Part shown: positions 21,041 to 33,089 of the stretch, in pieces
Position numbering within the stretch: the first letter of the stretch is position 1
How the letters are laid out: each line of letters begins with the position of its first letter
From: Paralichthys olivaceus
Lineage: Eukaryota; Chordata; Actinopteri; Pleuronectiformes; Paralichthyidae
Assembly: GCF_024713975.1 (NCBI RefSeq)
Contig: NC_091097.1
Coordinates: 10,298,361 to 10,362,360 of the forward strand
Direction of reading: 5' to 3'
Length of the DNA stretch: 64,000 nt
The notes under the pieces: generated by a model
What the model saw: the letters and a program-made list of their open reading frames with translations, nothing else
What the model was told of the DNA's origin: nothing
Database searches by the model: none
Translations under genes and position numbers: made by a program

Positions 21041-23539
21041 TAAGAGAGAGAGAGTTGGTATATTGTGTGTGAGTCTGTGCATAAGGAAGCATCTCTCACT
21101 CACTCACACACAATGTTAATTATCCTTCCATTATTATAATAATTGTCATTATTATTATTACATTGTTGTTGTTGTTACTGCTGTTGTTATTATGATGCAA
21201 CATGACATTTCGAAAATGATGTGAATTTTACAAATTGAGTAGACTATAATGCATGATGATGTTACATGAACACAACTTTCAGAGACGTACATTTGACTGT
21301 TTAGCCTTTGTTTCATGTAAAACTACATTGTGTTTTGGGAAGCAGTTCAAAAACCATTCTCTTTTTCAAATTTTGTTTTTTAATATAAGATAAATATAAT
21401 TTTTTTAATATTGCTCATGTATTGTTTAATTTTCAATTACATTAATCTGAAGCCAAAGGTACCATTAACCTGACATAAAACCATTATAACATATCTGGCA
21501 GCAAGAGGGAAATCTTCTTAAACACACACAGTGGCAGATTTGTTGCATCTGAACATTTATTCATATATTCAGATTGAATGAATCCTGCTGAAATGCATTG
21601 AAATGGGCTGGTATAGTGTACAATTTACTTGGTCAGTAAACGCTGTGGGCTCCTCAGTGTAAACTTTATGTTATGATTAACACATTTGCCTTTTTTTAAA
21701 TTCGTGGCGAACTGGAAATGAACTTTGAGAGCTTTTATTTGGCTCGGTATGAAAACTGAACACGACCATTTCAAGTATTTCTATGATAGATATTTGAATC
21801 CTCACCCACAGATTAAAGAAATCGAAAAAGTATTTATTTCTTTGTTTGTTTATTCATTTATATATTTTTTATTTCTCCCAAATGACAAACTTTTCAACGA
21901 AACTTTAATGGACCCAAATATAAACCAAAATGATTTGGTCAGAATCGACATATTATAATTCAGAGAACAGATGTGGCGAAGATAGCAGGTGTTTGAAAAG
22001 CTGCATCTGTTCCGTGTGTGACGCTGCCTTCATTCTGATTTTAAAATCTTGTCTCTGCGATTATTTAATATCAAAGGATTTGATTATCAGCTGATGGCAA
22101 CACGATGAGCAGGGTCAGGAGAAGCACGCCGCCATCGCACGGTGCGTTTGTGAGGGTTATCTGAAGCGGAGCAGGCGCCTGCACAGGGTGGATCAACTGG
22201 AAGGGAAACAAGAGCGAGTTTGGAAAGTGTGCAGTGGATGTTTTCATCCAAGAAGCACGCGTGGCTGAAATTTCTGTCTGTTTTATTTTCGTTATAATCG
22301 AGAGATCCCATCAGTGGAGGCGAATTGGAGAACCACTGACTGATCCACGAAGGACTTGGACCATGTATGTCACTTATTCAAATCAGTTTCCACTCCTGTT
22401 TGTTGATTTATTTATGCTCACGTCACGGCAGCTCACGGTGACACTTCAGACTGACTCCACGTGGGTGGAGAACGAGGGGAGACGTACAGCTGCTGCACAT
22501 CTGGAAACTCACACACTCTCTGGCGGCCAGAACACATGGTGGCACGCACAGACGCGTCACTGCGGAGGTTTAAACTAACCTCTGCACCTCTGACAGGTAA
22601 AATACGACTTTTTTTTAACCAAAGCATCTACCAACGCCATAAAGATAAGATAATCCATGTATTGTCTAACAGCAGTGAAAAATAAGTATTTCAATGAGTA
22701 TTTCATATTATTAATATGACAGAGAAATTGCATGGATAGAAAATGATTCTTGCACGGTTAGTTTAAAAATCTTTGTTTAAATCTGTGTGTATTATCTAAG
22801 CTTATAATACAATATAAAACATTTTCTTCCCTCGTCTTCCCATTGAAAAAAAAACTAACAAACCATTTGAACCCTTTCAGTCACACAGGCCCTGACAAAT
22901 ACAACAAAAACATGTTTGTACTGACTCATGTTAAAAATGACTATTGAGATTTTGTATGAATATTGTAATGATGTGCATGAGAAGATGACGAATATCATTC
23001 ACCTGGAAAAAATACAATAATTTACTATTTGAAATTGTGGATAGGGGTGCTATCATATAAAAAAGTGCCAACAACATTTATAAATCGAAACAGAAAGAAA
23101 TCTATTTCTGTTTGTAATTTTTCTCAGTTTCTTGGTAAGGGAAGTGTGATTTCTCACCGTATGACGTCAGAGGCGTTGGCAGTCACCCAGTCCAGCTCCG
23201 AGCACTGATTCGGAATGATTCAACAGCCACCGCTAGAGGGCAGCCCATGACTGCATATTTTACTGTAATCATTAATAGGAGGTTTGTTTTGTGTACCCTG
23301 CTCATGTTCTTCTTTAAGGAAAACAAACATTGTGTTATTCTTGCAAACTACTTTCTCATCATTTTCCCCAAGACAATAAAACTGCGAACTCATCCTTTGT
23401 CTCCTGCCTTTCACTGCATCTCTACTTTAAGTACATCTGTATATACCTGGCATTGTTTATAATGACTCATCTGTTGTAAACCAACTCTGATGGAGAAACC
23501 ATTACAACTGTATGTGTGTGTGTGTGTGTGTGTGTGTGG

Positions 23540-23755
23540 TCCAGGTATTTCTATTGTGGGGACCTAAATTTGTTTGCACAGTCTCATTATGGGGAAGGCC
23601 AAGGTAAATTCTTCAATTTGAAAGTGAAGACATGTTTTGCGTTCAAGTTTATATTTCCCAAAAGGTTAGGTTGAGGTTATGGTTTAGAGTAAGTCTCAAG
23701 GAAATCAATGTAAGTCAATGTAGTGTCCTCTGAAGTCATGGAGACACAATGTGTG
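23540..23755. repeat. Related GGGGACC-type dispersed repeat
   Basis: Flanked by TG microsatellite on both sides, this begins GTGGGGACCTAAATTTG and contains AAAGGTTAGGTTGAGGTTATGG and TGTAGTGTCCTC. It resembles the class of the two copies at 20.8 and 23.9 kb but is not an obvious close copy of them. Confidence 0.5.
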
Positions 23756-23937
23756 CGTGTGTGTGTGTGAGTGTGTATTATAATGTGTACCTCAGACAGT
23801 GTAAGAGCTTTCCATGGTTCTCAACTTTTACATAACATTTTAACTATCTGAATAAGCGTAATAACCATTGAATTTAAATGTATATATGTAAATATGCATG
23901 TGTGTATATACATGTATACGCACACAAACACATACGT

Positions 23938-24175
23938 GTTTGTACTTACACCTAGTGAGGACATTTATTGACATATTACATTGCCTAGGCCCTTAACCTA
24001 ACCTTAACCATCCAAACTAAATGTGTTACCATAACCTTCACCTAATTCTAACCCTAAAACCAAATCTTAACCCTCAAACAGCCCATTGAAAAAGTGAGGA
24101 CTGGTCAAAATGTCCCCACTTTCCAGAATTGTCCTCACTCTGTAGGGTCTATGCATAAAATAGTCTTCACAAAGA
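23938..24175 (-). repeat. Dispersed repeat with GGTTAGG core, copy 2, inverted
   Basis: The reverse complement matches copy 1 in order: GAGTGAGGACAAT, GGGGACATTTTGACCAGTCC, TTGGTTTTAGGGTTAGAATT, then AAATGTCCTCACT. By eye it is around 80 percent similar to copy 1. It ends about 180 bp from the stop codon of the divergent beta gene. Confidence 0.7.
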
Positions 24176-24357
24176 CATAAGTACAGGAACACACAAGATT
24201 GTAACAGTTTTTTTTAATACATTTCTCGCATTTCTTACGCATATTGAAGAAACATTGAAATGATGAGTGAAACCTTGCATGATGACAGGACACTAATAAA
24301 ACACACAGGGTGTTTGAATACAAGTTTTATTTAGTTGTGTATGTGTTGCTCAGCTCT

Positions 24358-25235
24358 TCAGTAGTACTGACTCCCCAGTGCATCTACCACAGCAGACAAA
24401 AACTTCTGCCAGGTCGCTTGGACCTGAGGGTCCAGGGCACTCCTGAGTTTGCAGGCGACGGCGATGGTGATGCAGTCTGCCAGGAGCTGTGAACAAAACC
24501 ACAACATGTTATGAATCTGTGTCTGTTTGTGAGTTATATTGGATAAATATGTGTGATAGACCTACTCTGAAGTTATCAGGATCCACATGGAGTTTTTCAT
24601 AGTGCAGCCGGCTCAGAGCAGCATATGTATCTTTAATGTTGTCCATGTTCTTCACTGATGCATCCAGTGTCCTCAGCACCAATCTGCCGTGCGCTGCCAC
24701 TTTGGCATTGTTCAAAACAGCAGACGCTGTGAATATTTCACCAAATGAACCAAAATAACGTTCTGTCCAGGGGTACACGATCAACACTCTGTCAACACAA
24801 GGGACACACTTATTTAACTTATAGCAAATACAACTTTTCTGTTTAGTTCACACATTTTTTAGAGATGTTGTCTGCATTTCTTTAATTCAGCCTCTTGCAA
24901 ACACGGATGAGGATATAAAGCTATACATTTTAATTACACAAAATAAAAAAGACAGCAACTTACAGTTGGCAAATAAGGGATTTGAGCTTAACATGAAACA
25001 AATAGTAGATATAATAAATCCTGCCATTCCAAACAAACAAATAATATCCAAATGTTTTCAGTCAACAAAGTACACACTTGTATTCCATGTATTCTACACT
25101 AAAAAAACATGATATGAAATTTGTTCACAGTCACATCCTCTACCTTGCAAAAGCGTCCGGTCCAACCTCGTCGATATTAACTTGTTCCCAAACAGCTCTG
25201 ACCGTGCTGCGCTCCTGGTCTGTCCACTTCACCAT
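24358..25235 (-). CDS. Beta-globin 2, divergent type with C-terminal Tyr
   Basis: Haemoglobin beta-type chain. Exons 25144-25235, 24566-24788 and 24358-24486 give 147 residues. It starts [19 protein letters not shown], then [15 protein letters not shown], the distal His in VAAHGRLV and the proximal His in [16 protein letters not shown], and it ends ALGSQYY. Unlike the other beta genes here it has Tyr, not Ser, just after the proximal His (F9) and Tyr, not His, at the C-terminus. In fish these two positions are tied to the Root and Bohr effects, so weak pH dependence is predicted. The frame is intact and splice sites are normal. A polyadenylation signal is at 24326-24331 (minus strand). No clear TATA box was seen upstream. 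Single copy in the window. Confidence 0.92.
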
Positions 25236-25239
25236 GGCC

Positions 25240-26990
25240 TCTGTGTCATCAATAAAAAATAATAACCTTCTGTTCAACGATGAGAACAGCAGAGAGTCAG
25301 AGGGCGTCTGATTTCAGCAGCTTACACTGAAGGATGATGAAGATGGTCAGTCACTGATACATTTGGATTCATTTGTTAAATCCAAGGTCCCTGACAGTAA
25401 AAATGTTTCTCACTCAAACATTATTCTTCAACTTTTCAAATTCCCTTGGCCACCAGTCTCTTTCCAGAAGCTGCTGAACTTAGATTAAACTAAGCCTCGA
25501 TATCTGAATATTCAAGGCTCCCTCCGCCCAAATAAATCATCAAGACTCTCAATATCAATAAGTCGCCTTGTGGTGTTTGGCTCAGACACTATAATTTATT
25601 TCTTGTCCTCAAGTGACCTGAAGCCACGAAATGTGTGTTTTCTTTCTAACCGCTGAAATAAACAAATGATAAATGTTATGCTTTTGTTGTTTTCAAGATT
25701 CAGTAACAGTGATACGTGATTTACCAGCTGACAAAAAGAGGTCAAGGCTTGTATAGCACAGCACAGCCACGGTTTCAGGGAACCTATAGTGGTCTTGGGG
25801 AATGAATAAGTGTTTGCCTCATGATTTATGACAAGCAGAATAAACTAAATAAGGGTGGAACGTAATATTGTGGAAAATGATTTAATTTATCAACGATTCA
25901 TTTTTCATACCCATCACCTCGCGATGGGAACACATCAATGGTCAGGTTGATGGTCATTTAGGAACAGGAATAGGTTCCATGTGAAAGAGCAACATTTTCA
26001 GGAACGACCCTGAGTGACTTAACCCAGCCTGTGGAATTCCGGGTGACCCTGTAGCCATCTGTTGTGTTGTAGTTTTACGTTGTTGCTGTCAGTTTGCCTG
26101 TGAGCAGGACAAATAGATACAGAGAAACATTTCTCCCTGCTGCCATTGGCTTTTTAAAAGAATATATATATTTATTTATTGAGACCCTGCAGTTTAACGT
26201 TTTTATGTTATTTTAAATGTGTTATTTTATAATTATTGTCCATGTCTTATGTTCAGCTTGAGGTTTGTGTCAGTACTGCAGTCTGTACTACCAATCGACC
26301 AATGGGTACAATAAGGATCCTTGATCCTCGAGTGTAGCTCGGGATGGTAAATACACTTAATCAAGCTTTACCTTCTCAATTTTGGTTTTGACAAAACATC
26401 TTCCAACCTAATTTCTATTGATAATGTTTAAATTACATTGTTTTAATTTGACTAACATGTGGTAATTTGTTTATGTGCTGGAGACCTGCTTTACTAAATA
26501 TGTTTGTAAGCCAAAGAATAAGTAAGTCTGTTATCAAGCATGATTATTAGTTTATTCCACAACATGTCACCTTCATGCCACACATCACATGGCTCCCATC
26601 CCATATCACCACATACTGCACCTTTTGGAACTAATGGCTCTGTTCTGAACTGTTACATTTTGTTTGCTTAAAATAACCCCAGACTCAACACACATCCATC
26701 CACACAACCGATGTGATGTGAAAAACATTACATGTAATCTTTTAAACTGTGGATTGAAGTGCTCACTCACAGATGTGTATTTTATTTATGGGTCATAATC
26801 ATTTACAGTGAATATGAGCTGTTATTTAAACCATTCACTAAATTGAGTTTAGGCAACAAAACCACCCACGGTTCATATCATTATTTGCTTGTTTAAATTT
26901 TGTAGAAATTCATTTTAATTTCTAAAAGAACAATAAAAACATGGTTTTTGACTTTTACAAATGATCACAGACACAAAAAATGCATTGAAA
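25240..26990. other. Intergenic, nothing recognised
   Basis: AT-rich sequence between the divergent beta gene and beta-globin 3. No exon, RNA gene or clear repeat was seen. Confidence 0.5.
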
Positions 26991-27099
26991 TTGAGTTTTA
27001 TTGTTTGTGTTTGGCAACAGTTACAAGGCAGAAGAAGAGACATTTCAGCACTTGCAGGACTGCTGCACATTATTTGACTGGACCTCCATCTCCTGAGCC

Positions 27100-27838
27100 T
27101 CAGTGGTACTGTTTGCCCAGAGCGGACACAACCACAGCCAGGAACTTCTGCCAGGCCTCCTGGACATCAGCGGTGAAGACGGAGGGGCCGAACTTGGCAG
27201 CCACGCACACACTGATGCACTCAGCAAGAAGCTGTGAGGGAAACAGAAAGACAGGGATGCATTTATAGAACTAATAAAAGAATAGTTAGAGTGAGTGCAG
27301 GTAGAGTCAGAGATGGTCACCTACCCTGAAGTTATCAGGATCCACATGGAGCTTCTCAGAGTGCATCACGCTCAGCTTGGTGTAGGCATTTTTGATGTCG
27401 TCCATGTTCTTCACAGCTCTTTCCAGCCCTCCCATCACTGTCTTGCCATGCTCGGCGACTTGCTCATTTCCCAGGATGGCGGCGTTGGTGGACAGGTTGC
27501 CAAATGATGAGAAGTGTCTCTGAGTCCACGGATATACAATCAAAAGCCTGAAATGATCACAACACAGAAATGGAAGAAAGACACAATGAACCTTGACAAA
27601 CTTAATAACAAAGTGAGGATATAAAGCTCCAAGAAAATGTTATTGTAGGAATAAGAATAAGAATATCTGTAAAGACATTTTCTTAACAAAGGTACAAAGA
27701 GCTGATCATGCAGAAACACTTTGATGTATGTGAATGGGCAGGTTACCTGGTCAGAGCCTGGGGTCCAATCTCCCCCACATCGATTTTTCCCCACAGGGAA
27801 CTGATGGCGGCACGCTCACAAGCTGACCACTGGACCAT
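27100..27838 (-). CDS. Beta-globin 3, adult-like, 3 exons
   Basis: Exons 27747-27838, 27325-27547 and 27100-27231 give 148 residues. It starts [19 protein letters not shown] and ends GKQYH, with the distal His in VAEHGKTV and the proximal His in [13 protein letters not shown]. It differs from beta-globin 1 at only a few residues (for example SACER for SGPER, RHFSSF for RHFTSF, NEQV for NEKV). Exon 2, intron 2 and exon 3 are nearly identical to beta-globin 1. Intron 1, the 5' flank and the 3' untranslated region are unrelated by eye. Polyadenylation signal at 26997-27002 (minus strand). The promoter differs: a CACC-like CCACCTCTCCGCCC lies at about 27950-27965 on the plus strand, and no TATA box is obvious. 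Confidence 0.95.
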
Positions 27839-27849
27839 GGTGACTATGT

Positions 27850-28787
27850 GAAAATCTCCCGATTTTGAATCAAACTGGTTTTCTGAAATCGAGCCTTTAT
27901 TGTCTGAATATAAATGTGCGGTACTTCAAGTTTTATTCATTACTGCTAGCTCCACCTCTCCGCCCAGCAGACATCTGATTAGACAAGATGCATTCAACGA
28001 TTAATGACGTACACCAACGATCGGTGCCAACCGAGGAGAGTGACGTTACTTGGAACAAAATTGTTTTTTTTAAAAGATAGCGTACACACGATACGAAAAG
28101 CCTGTTCATATGTAACTGCTGTTTGTTAATTGAGGTTTCAACTGTTTCAGTAATTAGTTTGCAATTGAGCACAACCGTTCTGCAGTAAATTCCACTTTCA
28201 TGAATGGTGAAGCCTAATGACGTTCAATTGTTGTTGCAGCGGTTTAAAAAAGTGTTACTTTTGCTGCAGGATTATTTTAGAGTGGTTTTGTAGTTTGTGC
28301 TGCAGTGAACATGCAGAGAGAATAGGTTGAGAGAATAGAACGCATATTGAAGTGTAATCATAATATGAATATTATTATGATATGATGTTATATTATATTA
28401 TAATTAATCCAAGAAAATAATAATTTACATACAACATTTGTAACAACATTAATTACAAAGTACGAAACAGAAAGAAAAACACATATACACAATTCTATAC
28501 ACAAAATATATTCTGATACATAGACTGAGTAGAATGCATATTCAGGTTTGACCCTCTAAATTATCATATTTGTTGATACAGTTATAAAAATAATAATAAT
28601 AATAATAACAATAAGAATAGGAATAGCTATAATAAATATCATCATCATTATCCACATATTGTAAGTGTTAGATAATAAACATAAATATTATATTATCTAT
28701 CATTATTATCTGTACAAAATAATAATGATTTTGTTATCATAATAATAATGTATGTCTTATCCTCCTGAACAGAAATAAATCTACATG

Positions 28788-28821
<34 letters not shown>

Positions 28822-29170
28822 CTGTGTATGTGTGTGTGTGTGTGTGTGTGTATCAAGAAAAACATAAAATAATTTACAAACTTGAAAATCAGTATATTGT
28901 ATATTATAGATATTATGAGTTTTCCCACATTATTACGATTTAACGTAAAAGTGACTTTTCTTTTGGAAATGTTTCGGCACATTTCTCATTTATCTGAGCC
29001 TTTACAAATGTTCACTCAAGTAAATTCTAAGTCTAAACTTCCATCATTTTCTTGGCAGCTATTGATTAATAGGGAGTGGTAAATTTAATTTGCTTATCAA
29101 GTACAAACTGGCAATGAAAACGTCGAGCGGTTTCTTTATCGGAGGTGTGGTTTGGATTTGATCCGCGGGC
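27850..29170. other. Intergenic, AT-rich with simple repeats
   Basis: Contains AAT/ATA-rich stretches, an (AT)n then (TG)n run at about 28790-28852, and the 5' flanks of beta-globin 3 and alpha-globin 2. A GATA motif (CTTATC) lies at 29093-29098, about 180 bp before the alpha ATG. No exon was seen. Confidence 0.55.
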
Positions 29171-29189
29171 GTGGCGCTGTTTGGTTTGA

Positions 29190-29195
29190 TATAAA
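29190..29195 (+). promoter_or_regulatory. TATA box of alpha-globin 2
   Basis: TATAAA in TTTGGTTTGATATAAAG, 83 bp before the ATG. The same motif context precedes alpha-globin 1. Confidence 0.7.
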
Positions 29196-29272
29196 GACAC
29201 TTTGACAAAAACCTCCTCCACAGCATCTTTTCATCCATATTCTCTCTGAATCCCTGAAAAACAAAGGCAGCC

Positions 29273-29945
29273 ATGAGTCTCTCAGCGAAAGACAAGACCC
29301 TGGTGAAAAACCTGTGGGCCAAAGCTGAGGGGAAGGTCGCTGAGATCGGAGGCGAGGCTCTGGGCAGGTATGAGATCCACGTCTAATTAAATCTAGTTTT
29401 ACAATTGTACCAATGGCACAACTCATTTTTTAATTCTGTGTTTGTGCTCTTTAGGATGTTGGTGTCCTCCCCGCAGACCAAGACCTACTTCTCAGAGTGG
29501 GGGACTGATCTGACTCCTCAGAACTCTCAGGTGAAGAAACACGGAGGGGTGATCATGGGAGCCGTGGGCATGGCCGTGAAAAACATCGATAATCTCACCG
29601 CGGCCCTGAGCAGCCTCAGTGAGCTGCATGCCTACAAGCTGAGGGTGGATCCCTCCAACTTCAAGGTGAGAGCGTAACAGAAAGATGTCTCTGTCAAAAT
29701 CTGCAAACATTACATTCAAATGATGTGAAATTAGAGCCTACATGTTCTGGTCCTGTCTCCCATTTTGGGCTTTAATGTCTGACCAATCTAACCATGTGTT
29801 TTTTGCACAACTGCAGATCCTGGCCCACAACATCATCCTGGTCATGGCCATGTACTTCCCCAACGACTTCACCGCAGAGGTCCATGTCTCCTTCGACAAG
29901 TTCCTGAACTGCCTGGCCTGGGCTCTGTCTGAGAAGTACCGCTAA
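29273..29945 (+). CDS. Alpha-globin 2, adult-like, 3 exons
   Basis: Exons 29273-29367, 29455-29665 and 29817-29945 give 144 residues, one more than alpha-globin 1 because of an extra codon near SEWGTDLTP. It starts [18 protein letters not shown], then [10 protein letters not shown], the distal His in [10 protein letters not shown] and the proximal His in [16 protein letters not shown], and it ends SEKYR. Exon 3 is strongly similar to that of alpha-globin 1 ([18 protein letters not shown]). The residue before PQTK is Ser. Polyadenylation signal at 30042-30047. The gene faces away from beta-globin 3 and together they form an adult-like divergent pair. Confidence 0.95.
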
Positions 29946-30049
29946 AGCTGGAGCCAGGCAGCAGCACCCACTGACCTCACATGTGGCGCATCTGCGTCCC
30001 ACAGTGTCCAGCAACACTGTCTCTATGTAGTGGGCTTGTTCAATAAAAA

Positions 30050-30167
30050 GACAAACATAAAAAAAAGTGCAGTGTCCTTTTGATCATTTCCAGTGTTGAG
30101 AGTTTTTCCAATTTTTAAAGAATGAATCACAATAGGAAATTCAACCAAACCATGGTACAATAATATT

Positions 30168-30216
<49 letters not shown>

Positions 30217-31090
30217 CCTGAAGGGAGTTTTTATGACAACTGAAGGCTACAGGTTCTTTTTCATGTTTGGAAGGGGAGGGTGAGGTGAAGGGTGTTCAGC
30301 TGCAACATGCAATTTCAATATTAGATATCACAAAATTCTACACACTAAGCTTACGATTGTTTTATACCCAGCTCTATGTCCAAGCGCAGCAATTCGGAAA
30401 ACAGGAAATTCTGACAGGGCGAATGAAACAAATATGATTGGCAGATACAAATGGGACAGAAGAAAGTTGACCAATTGGGTGGACTGAGTAGAAATGTACC
30501 CACTTCTAGATCCAGGCCAATTTAAAAATGTAGTGATCAATGTAATCTTTTCAGGTTGTGGGGGTCTTTCCTGATTGTTTGTTGCTATAACAACACTAAA
30601 ACTATTGTCACGAATATATTGAGGTCATATGATGCAAGGGTCTTCAATTTGATGACAAGGACAGATCAGTGTAACACAAATAAACTTTTAAATATAAATA
30701 CTCTTCCTATTCAATATGTTTATTTTTAAATGATTCAGTTCCATAATGCAGACAACACTCGAATTCTGCTGAAAATATCAAATTGAAATCTAAATATGGG
30801 ATTAAGGGCCAAAAGAATAGAATTACTCTTAAATGGGATCATTTGTGAGACTGGTGTAAGTGGCTGTGTTTGTACACTCAAACGCCCTCTGCTGGTGTCA
30901 ATTAACAGCGTATTTCATGTCAAATGGCTTTATTGTGAGACTGCCAATATGAATGGCTTTGAGGATATAAAGTCTTTTCCATTTCTTATATTCAGCTCCG
31001 CAAATAGCCGAACACCACCACACCAACCTGTTCTTAGTAACAAGCTAAGAGCTGAGTAGACAGTAAATGTTCAAGAATCCTCACTTCACT
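30050..31090. other. Intergenic, nothing recognised except (TAA)n
   Basis: Includes a TAA/ATA trinucleotide run at about 30165-30212. The rest is AT-rich with no exon seen. It separates the adult-like genes from the embryonic-like array. Confidence 0.5.
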
Positions 31091-31091
31091 T

Positions 31092-31378
31092 CACATCAAG
31101 GAACACAGAGCTCAGTGTGCTGCACTCTGAGAAACTACACTTGGATCCTGACAACTTCAAGGTAGAGAAGACTGTGGAGCTGTTGTTGTCTCCATGTGAT
31201 GAGTGTGTTTGAGAAGCCTCCTCACCTCTCATGTTGTGTTGTGTTGCAGCTGCTGGCCGACTGCCTGACCATCGTGCTCGCTGCTCAGATGGGTACAGAC
31301 TTCAGTGGTGAAGTGCAAGCAGCTTTGCAGAAGTTCCTGGCTGTGGTGGTGTCCTCCCTGGGAAGACAGTACCACTAG
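31092..31378 (+). pseudogene. 5'-truncated embryonic-like beta-globin pseudogene
   Basis: Only the last part of exon 2 (about 31092-31161, ending DPDNFK), intron 2 and exon 3 (31250-31378, [13 protein letters not shown] to GRQYH, stop TAG) are present. They closely match the beta genes of the array. Exon 1, intron 1, most of exon 2 and the promoter are missing, and the exon 2 remnant is about five bases shorter than its homologue after ACATCAAGGAA, shifting the frame. Similarity continues into the 3' flank. It looks like the remnant of an older unit at the left edge of the array. Confidence 0.9.
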
Positions 31379-31379
31379 A

Positions 31380-31678
31380 GAGCTGCAGCACAAGAGAAGA
31401 CAGGAACACTTTCTGAGATGGGAATAAAATAACCCTAAATAACTGCACAGAAGTACTGACCAAAAATTAACAAACTTCTACTGGTGTTTATCTGAGTTTA
31501 CAAATATAGTTTACACTGGTACATAACCTGTTGCAACAGGAGACTTATATTCAAACTCAGACACTGATACTCAGACTCAGACTTTTTAACTCTTTCAGAC
31601 TACATAATTTGTAATTTTACTTATACATAACAAAAACAACATAATGACATATAACAATAATAATAACACCAACATTAA

Positions 31679-31719
<41 letters not shown>

Positions 31720-32144
31720 GTTATATATTGTATATGTGTATGCACACACATATGCACATACACTTATATACATACTTTACCTGTATAAACATATAAAATA
31801 TTCACCAAAATTTTGTTTTTAAAGATGTATGCAAACAAAAGGCAAAATGATTGTTCCACAACATTCACTTCACAATGATTCGAAACTGAAAAAAGCAGAT
31901 ACTTTTCACATTAGTGAAACTTCAACCAAACAGTGTTGGAAGTTTGTGCAAAATAAAAATTGAATGTTCAAGTTAGAATTGACAATCAAAATAGTTGCCG
32001 GTAAAAAATGTTGTTTATTCTTGGTGACTTTTTGTCTTTGTGGTTTCAGGAGAGTTCTGACGTTTGATTTAAAGACAAATGAAACATACTGAAACAAATC
32101 ATGAGAAAAGAAGCAGAAAACAGTGTTTTGCATTTCTTCATTCA
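31380..32144. other. Array spacer after the beta pseudogene
   Basis: Homologous to spacers downstream of the other array beta genes (phrases such as CAGAAGTACTGACCAAAAATTAA recur). Contains an (AT)n run at about 31682-31712. This copy carries no insertion and serves as the empty-site reference for the 6-kb insertion at 35.74 kb. Confidence 0.7.
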
Positions 32145-32204
32145 TTTATTTTTCATTATGCAGAGTGAGCTGATGCTGCAGACTCCGTCATCTTCTCCTG
32201 CTGT

Positions 32205-32954
32205 TTATCTGTATTTCTCAGCCAGGGCCAGAGCCACAGCAGCCAGGAACTTGTCCATAGACACATGGACCTCAGGGGTGAAGTCATCCGGGAACATGAT
32301 GGCCATGACCACAAGGATGTTGTGGGAGAGGATCTGTGAAAATAAATATCACACATGTTACATGAATGGGGATTTTAACTCCTAACCCACTTCTCTGTGT
32401 TGTCAGGTGAGACTCTACTACAGTTCATGTTAGACCTACACAGAGATCAGGTTATTTGAAGGAAACAGTGTTCACACAATCGTTGTACAACAATAAACAG
32501 AGTCCACAGTCACAGGTGCTTTATATGAATTACAGGTTTTAAGATGTGTACCTTGAAGTTGGCAGGGTCCACTCTCAGGGTGAAGGCGTGCAGCTCACTG
32601 AGGTTCAGAAGACCTGCTTTCAGGTCGTCCAGTTTGGTCACAGCATAATCAACTCCACCCATGATGGTCACTCCGTGCTTCAACACCTGGGCAGAGCCGG
32701 GGCTCAGGTCCTTCCAGTGGGAGAAGTAAGTCTTTGTCTGCGGGTACACGATCAGCATCCTGGGTTTAAAAGAAAGACAGAAAAGAAAAGAGAAGAAAGT
32801 GAGAGTCAGTCAAAGTTCAGACAGGTTACATCAGTCAGTGTTTGGCTCATATTTACCTGTTCAGAGAATCAGCACCAATGTCCTGGGACTTTGAAGATAT
32901 TTTGGCCCAGAAGGCCTTGACTGTATCCTTGTCCTTAGCAGTGAGACTGGTCAT
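32205..32954 (-). CDS. Embryonic-like alpha-globin, array unit 1
   Basis: Exons 32857-32954, 32552-32759 and 32205-32333 give 144 residues: [37 protein letters not shown], distal His in [11 protein letters not shown], proximal His in [16 protein letters not shown], end LAEKYR. The predicted protein is identical to that of unit 2. It lies head to head with the unit 1 beta gene, 1.73 kb away. The polyadenylation signal is at 32145-32150 (minus strand). Embryonic assignment rests on resemblance to remembered fish hbae chains and on pairing with hbbe-like beta genes; it was not tested. Confidence 0.93.
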
Positions 32955-33006
32955 CTTGTCTGGAGCTTGAGAGTCGCTGAATGCTCCGATCAGCTGAGAC
33001 TGTGGG

Positions 33007-33089
33007 GGTTTTAAAGCTGAAACTGAGCGTGGGCACACCCTGGACCACCTCCAAGATATGGAGCACAGGTTCCAGCCCCCAAGAGATAA
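33007..33089 (-). promoter_or_regulatory. Promoter of array alpha genes (unit 1 copy)
   Basis: Upstream of the alpha ATG on the minus strand is a TTTAAAA TATA-like box near 33009-33016. A CACACCCT box of KLF1 type (plus-strand reading) lies at 33034-33041 and AGATAA at 33084-33089. The same set recurs in units 2, 3 and 4. Motifs are seen; activity is inferred. Confidence 0.55.

Larger units (their letters stand above)
20490..24320. other. Intergenic region between alpha-globin 1 and the divergent beta gene
   Basis: No exon was recognised. It contains AT-rich simple repeats, TG microsatellites (about 20745-20775 and 23514-23538) and two inverted copies of a dispersed repeat. Frames at 22.1-22.7 kb look like globin or other genes in no respect. 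Confidence 0.55.

Noticed and set aside
32546-32920. Plus-strand open frame of 124 codons repeated in every array unit
   Set aside because: It is antisense to the alpha-globin exons and recurs only because the gene beneath it does.
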